A stretch of DNA of 64,000 nucleotides from Periplaneta americana (Eukaryota > Arthropoda > Insecta > Blattodea > Blattidae), in the NCBI RefSeq assembly GCF_040183065.1, contig NC_091125.1:114269121-114333120 (forward strand), in the 5' to 3' direction. A program made the position numbers and the translations under genes. Positions 59,466-64,000 of the stretch are shown here, one piece after another. Numbering within the stretch: the stretch's first letter is position 1; every line of letters starts with the position of its first letter. The notes under the pieces were generated by a model. That model was not told where the DNA came from. It did not search any database and saw only the letters and a program-made list of their open reading frames with translations.

Positions 59466-60475
59466 AATATTCACTACAATTTAAAATTATTTTTATTCGG
59501 TTCTTTAGCCACGCTGTGCCAACTGCCAGGTTATGTAGATCGGTGGAATTTTATGACAGCGAAGTGGTATTCCAGTGAACTTGTATTGATTGGTTTTCCG
59601 TCTGCTTCACTTTTAGAAATAGCATATTGAGATACAAATATTTCATGATAGGCCCATTTACTTTATTATATTTTTTACAAATAAATGAGAAAAAAGTTGA
59701 TATCTGGAATGTAGTCTGTTCGATAAGTAAAGATGAATAGTTACCGCATAAAACATAAAATGGAAATTCTTGGGCAATTTCGTATAGAAAATAATAAAAT
59801 GAAACTCTACAGAGTACCATTTATTGCTATGAGTTTATAGTCATATTAACTTGTAGTATTTCTATATATCTTTGAAAAGAATATACGTCGTTGCAAATTT
59901 AATGCCGAAATGATTTCACAAAGCAGAAAGAAATGAAAGGAGTCGTTCCGTCGTTCCTATTGAAAAGTCAGCAGCGGCGAGAAGAGAAAATGGGAGACGG
60001 CGGTAAGTGAGGACAATTGAAAAGCTGAACACACGCTTCACCACTTTCTCTTCGGAAGCTGTAAATTATAATAACAAATGTCATTCTTGTTTCACCTTAT
60101 CTACATATTGACTTGTGCCAAGGTATAATTAATAATATATTTCTACATACAAGCGATAGGCCTACTAATACTGCCGAAGTGTGGTACTTAAAATATGATA
60201 CAAAACTCGTGTGTGATTTCCATAAAGAGCCAATCAAATCGTATTCTGGTAGTTGCACAAGGAATTCTTTTACAATTTAAAATTATCCGATATAAAATTC
60301 CGAAGTATAGACTGCTTCCCTTGTAAAGCAAGCCATACAGAGAACTGCAATATCTCTTAAAGATACATCGTCCTCAGTACTTTTGCAGTAGTGTGCAGTC
60401 CACCTTTGCTGAGGAATAGGCTGGTTGTGGAACTATTTCAAGAAGATTTCTGAGCTTCGACATGTAGTGAAACAT
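59466..60475. other. No gene recognised
   Basis: AT-rich DNA. No feature supported. Confidence 0.4.
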
Positions 60476-60712
60476 TTAAAAACATTTAAATTACGGTTTA
60501 TTTAACGATGCTCGCAACTGCGGAGGTTATAACAGCGTCTCCGGTGTGCCGGAATTTTGTCCCGCAGGAGTTATTTCACATGCCAGTAAATCTACTGACA
60601 TGAGCCTGTCGCATTTAAACATACTTAAATGCCACCGACCTCGGCCGAGTTCGAACCAGCAACCTCGAGCATAGAAGGCCAGCGTTATACCAACTACGCT
60701 ACCTAGGGCGAC
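60476..60712 (-). mobile_element. tRNA-derived SINE, third type
   Basis: Antisense head GCGTAGTTGGTATAACGCTG and GTTCGAACTCGGCCGAGG are followed by GCGACAGGCTCATGTCAGTA, CCTGCGGGACAAAATTCCGG and a TTAAATAAACCG end. GAAACAT is duplicated at 60469-60475 and 60713-60719. I recall close relatives in many insects. Confidence 0.8.
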
Positions 60713-60887
60713 GAAACATATTATCTCTGAAGAAAAAAAAATTCATTTATTCGTAGTGTTCTGCCCAGCACCAAGTCTTTCACTGCACACCCAGCATTCT
60801 CCAGCCTCTCCTATTTTCCGCTTTCCTCTCAGTCTCCGCATAGGATCCATGTAGATACCTTAATGTTGTCTATCATGTGACTCTTTT

Positions 60888-61127
60888 TTAAAGTTGGTTA
60901 TTTAACGACGCTGTATCAACTTCTCGGTTATTTAGCGTCGATGGGATTGGTGATAGCCAGATGAGGCCGAGAATTCGCCATAGAATACCTGATATTCGCC
61001 TTACGGTTGAGAAAAACCTCGGAAAAAATCCAATCAAGTAATTAGCCCAAGCGGGAATCGAACTCACGCCCGAGCGCAACTCCGTATAGACAGGCAAGTT
61101 TCTCAGCCGACTGAGCTACGCCGATGG
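60888..61127 (-). mobile_element. tRNA-derived SINE (family A) inside the LINE
   Basis: Complete antisense copy from GTTGGTTATTTAACGACG to GAGCTACGCCGATGGC. CTCTTTT occurs at 60881-60887 and 61128-61134. LINE coding sequence flanks both sides. Confidence 0.9.
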
Positions 61128-61477
61128 CTCTTTTCCTCTTGATGATCAGTTTTAGCATTATTATTTCTTCACTTACTCTTTCTAGCACAGCTTCATTTCT
61201 TATTCTGTCTGTCCATTTCACTCGCTCCATTCTTCTCCATATCCACATTTCAAATACTTCTAGTCGTTTCTCTTCACTTCATCATAATGTTCATGTTCCT
61301 GCCCCCATACAATGCCACGCTCCACACAAAGCACTTTACTAGTCTCTTCCTTAGTTCTTTTTCCAGAGGTCCGCAGAAGATGCTTCTTTCTTTTATTAAA
61401 ACTTCCTTGGCCATTGCTAGCCTCCTTTTGACTTCCTTGTAGCAACACATGTTACTGCTTATAATTCACCCCAAGTA

Positions 61478-61931
61478 CAGTGCACTCTCCTAAGTTCGAC
61501 TGAACAGAATTGAAAGTTCAGTCCAATAATGGTAGTGAGTGTAGCAGGTGAAATGAATACAAATTCTTATTGGTTATCCATCAACGAATACAGTACTGTA
61601 CTTGCATTTCCTGCCCGTCCCGAGACTTGTGTATGCGCTTCTAGTACCACAGTGGGTTTCGACAGTTCCGTCTCATAAACGGCACAATTCTCAAACAGAA
61701 AAAGAGGAGTTCATTAATTTAAAATCGGTGATTAAATATGGATGTCCTAATCAATAAAATATTCTGTTTTCCTTTAACAAAAGTATCACTACAAGACACA
61801 GGACCAATTTCCATTCAAATGGCAAACCCATTTCTTAGTGCCCGTATAGGGGCGTGTCTAATTCTCCTACGTAAGCAGTCGAACTATAGGATGTCGAACT
61901 TGGTTTCTGTGGAACTTAATAGCTTCCACTG
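61478..61931 (+). mobile_element. Pogo-like MITE, copy 3 (454 bp)
   Basis: CAGTGCACTCTCCTAAGTTC start, AACTTAATAGCTTCCACTG end, TA at 61476-61477 and 61932-61933. Removing it and one TA rejoins the LINE frame as VNSFKYLGV, a direct view of the empty site. Confidence 0.9.
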
Positions 61932-62283
61932 TATTTAAAGCTGTTCACTTGCTCTATTGCCTTAGTTAGTATTCGCAATTTTACCTTCTTTACCTTTCTT
62001 CCGACAACCATGGTCTTCGTCTTGTTTCCATTTATCTTCAACCCATAATGCTTACAGCTGTCATTTAGCTCCACTAGCATGTCCCCTGGTATCGTCCACT
62101 CTTCTGCTAGAAATATGGTAATTAATTTTAAACGAAGTCGTTTTATTGTATTTTTATTGCATTAACTCATATCTCGTAATATTATTTTTATTCCAGATGT
62201 ATAAAAATTGCCTGTGGGACACGGACGTATTACGTGACTTTCTGGAAAATGCAATTCAGAACACGACATTAATTTTGTAAACA

Positions 62284-63252
62284 AATAATAATTTATTTAC
62301 TATTTATTTATTTATTTATTTACTAATATTTATTGTGCTGCACAACAGCCTGGGGCCAATAACAGTTCAGCACAAGATAAAAGTTAGCACAAGATTTACA
62401 GTGTACAAGGAATAACAAAAACAGTGCATACAAATAATTATTAAAATTAGAGACAAATAAAATAAACAATAATGACAAAATTAATAGATAACAAAAACAG
62501 TGCATACAAATAATTATTAAAATTAGAGACAAATAAAATAAACAATAATGACAAAATTAATAGATAACAAAAACAGTGCATACAAATAATTATTAAAATT
62601 AGAGACACATAAAATAAACAATAATGACAAAATTAATAGATAACAAAAACAGTGCATACAAATAATTATTAAAATTAGAGACAAATAAAATAAACAATAA
62701 TGACAAAATTAATAGATAACAAAAACAGTGCATACAAATAATTATTAAAATTAGAGACAAATAAAATAAACAATAATGACAAAATTAATAGATAACAAAA
62801 ACAGTGCATACAAATAATTATTAAAATTAGAGACAAATAAAATAAACAATAATGACAAAATTAATAGATAACAAAAACAGTGCATACAAATAATTATTAA
62901 AATTAGAGACAAATAAAATAAATAATAATGACAAAATTAATAGATAACAAAAGCAGTGCATACAAATAATTATTAAAATTAGAGACAAATAAAATAAACA
63001 ATAATGACAAAATTAATAGATAACAAAAACAGTGCATACAAATAATTATTAAAATTAGAGACAAATAAAATAAACAATAATGACAAAATTAATAGATAAC
63101 AAAAACAGTGCATACAAATAATTATTAAAATTAGAGACAAATAAAATAAACAATAATGACAAAATTAATAGATAACAAAAACAGTGCAAACAAATAATTA
63201 TTAAAATTAGAGACAAATAAAATAAACAATAATGACAAAATGAATAGATAAC
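62284..63252. repeat. 76-bp tandem repeat, ~11 copies, with TTTA-tailed leader
   Basis: From 62414 the unit AACAAAAACAGTGCATACAA, ATAATTATTAAAATTAGAGA, CAAATAAAATAAACAATAAT, GACAAAATTAATAGAT repeats eleven times with very few differences. The leader 62284-62413 has a TTTATTTA run and GTGCTGCACAACAGCCTGGG. It looks like part of a retroelement UTR. Confidence 0.95.
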
Positions 63253-63323
63253 TACAAAATACATGATACAGAAAAGGTTAAAAACAACACAAACGAATAA
63301 AGTTAGGGCCTATAATAATAATG

Positions 63324-63361
<38 letters not shown>

Positions 63362-64000
63362 TTTTATTTGAAAGATAATAATAGTACACTTTTGGCTGCA
63401 CTCCCGATGGAGCAAAAGCTTGTGGCCGTGAGTGGAGTATTGCATTGAATAATTATAAAGTAATATTACAAATTTAAGCCAAATGCTAATAATTTTCATA
63501 TAGAGGGCGACATCCGCACTAGAACTTTTGAATGCATAAAATAAAATGACATATATTATACAAACACAATGAAATACATAAAAATTCAACTCTCATTGTG
63601 AAATTTTTAAACGTTTAACTCATAATTCCCTGGAGCATTTCGTACAAATGACGAGTGGAAATTGTATGCATGTGTGTATAATGTTCGCAGGCTACATTTT
63701 CTATTTCGATATAGTTTATACTTTTTATATGTCTTAGCCTTCTTTGTTTTCTCAAGTTACTTTCAAGATTTCTGCATTGCCATTTTCAGATCACTCTGAA
63801 AGTACAAAATTTTGGTTCATGTTGTATAGGCGATGTTTCTCAAATTCCAGGAAATCGTTTTACTGGAGATACCCGGACTGCTTTTGAAACACACATACAG
63901 GACATAGCTGTCTTGAATCACCTAGTCTGTTACATTAATCTGAACTCGATTATCAGAATGATACGCATTTTATTTATTGGTATATTGGGGAATGGAAGGT
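63253..64000. other. No gene recognised; (AAT)n at 63315-63362
   Basis: GCACTCCCGATGGAGCAAAA near 63399 may continue the element around the 76-bp array. The rest is AT-rich without motifs. Confidence 0.4.

Larger units (their letters stand above)
60727..62110 (-). mobile_element. LINE RT-to-3' end, interrupted by a SINE and a MITE
   Basis: From right to left in the antisense frame: GDMLVELNDSCKHYGLKING, NKTKTMVVGRKVKKV and ILTKAIEQVNSFKYLGV (split by the MITE). These are followed by CYKEVKRRLAMAKEVLIKER, ERLEVFEMWIWRRMERVKWT-like sequence and RIRNEAVLERVSEEIIMLKL. After the SINE, MIDNIK and the 3' end follow. NKTK-M and FKYLG are post-catalytic RT motifs. The catalytic box and endonuclease are not in this fragment. 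Several frameshifts are present. Confidence 0.85.

Overview
This window looks like non-coding, transposon-dense nuclear DNA from a large insect genome. It is AT-rich, and it carries tRNA-derived SINEs, several families of 5'-truncated LINEs, degraded Tc1/mariner-type transposases, TA-flanked inverted-repeat elements and long micro- and minisatellites. The SINE and LINE families resemble ones I recall from cockroaches and other insects. A blattodean such as an American-cockroach-like species is therefore a reasonable guess, made from memory and not from a search. I found no intact host protein gene, no rRNA and no convincing functional tRNA gene. Most open frames are fragments of mobile elements or by-products of simple repeats.

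Layout. 1-6.7 kb: a LINE fragment, a 63-bp-arm hairpin, an inverted-repeat MITE, several SINE heads, a LINE with a (TTAC)n tail, and a fold-back palindrome split by a LINE 3' end. 7.8-18.5 kb: a 590-bp TA-flanked element, a pair of almost identical inverted 216-bp segments, a 249-bp MITE with perfect 32-bp ends, SINEs, LINE fragments and a mariner-type transposase relic. 19.9-25.3 kb: a small nuclear copy of mitochondrial nd4, a decayed RT/RNase H LINE holding further insertions, and an antisense transposase-like pseudogene whose five conserved blocks are separated by what look like real introns. 26-44 kb: three-nucleotide and four-nucleotide repeats, pogo-like MITEs (one containing a LINE fragment), SINEs with clean target duplications, and an internally deleted LINE inside a SINE. 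45-52.6 kb: 0.8 kb of almost pure purine, then about 5 kb of pyrimidine-rich DNA including a 2.5-kb array of about 58 units of 42-43 bp and a degenerate CTCTACT array. 53.7-64 kb: an inverted-repeat element, a second mariner-type transposase relic, a LINE interrupted by both a SINE and a pogo-like MITE, and eleven copies of a 76-bp tandem repeat.

Nothing here forms a working pathway. The biology lies in insertion order: target duplications and re-joined protein motifs show which element landed in which. The points most worth checking are the intron-bearing transposase-like pseudogene (22754-25243), the nd4 nuclear copy (19893-20030), the near-identical inverted segments (10566-10781 and 13264-13479), the EN-to-C-terminus deleted LINE (37562-38386) and the overrepresented palindrome TAGGCCTA. 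Coordinates of degraded elements are approximate, because all comparisons were made by eye.
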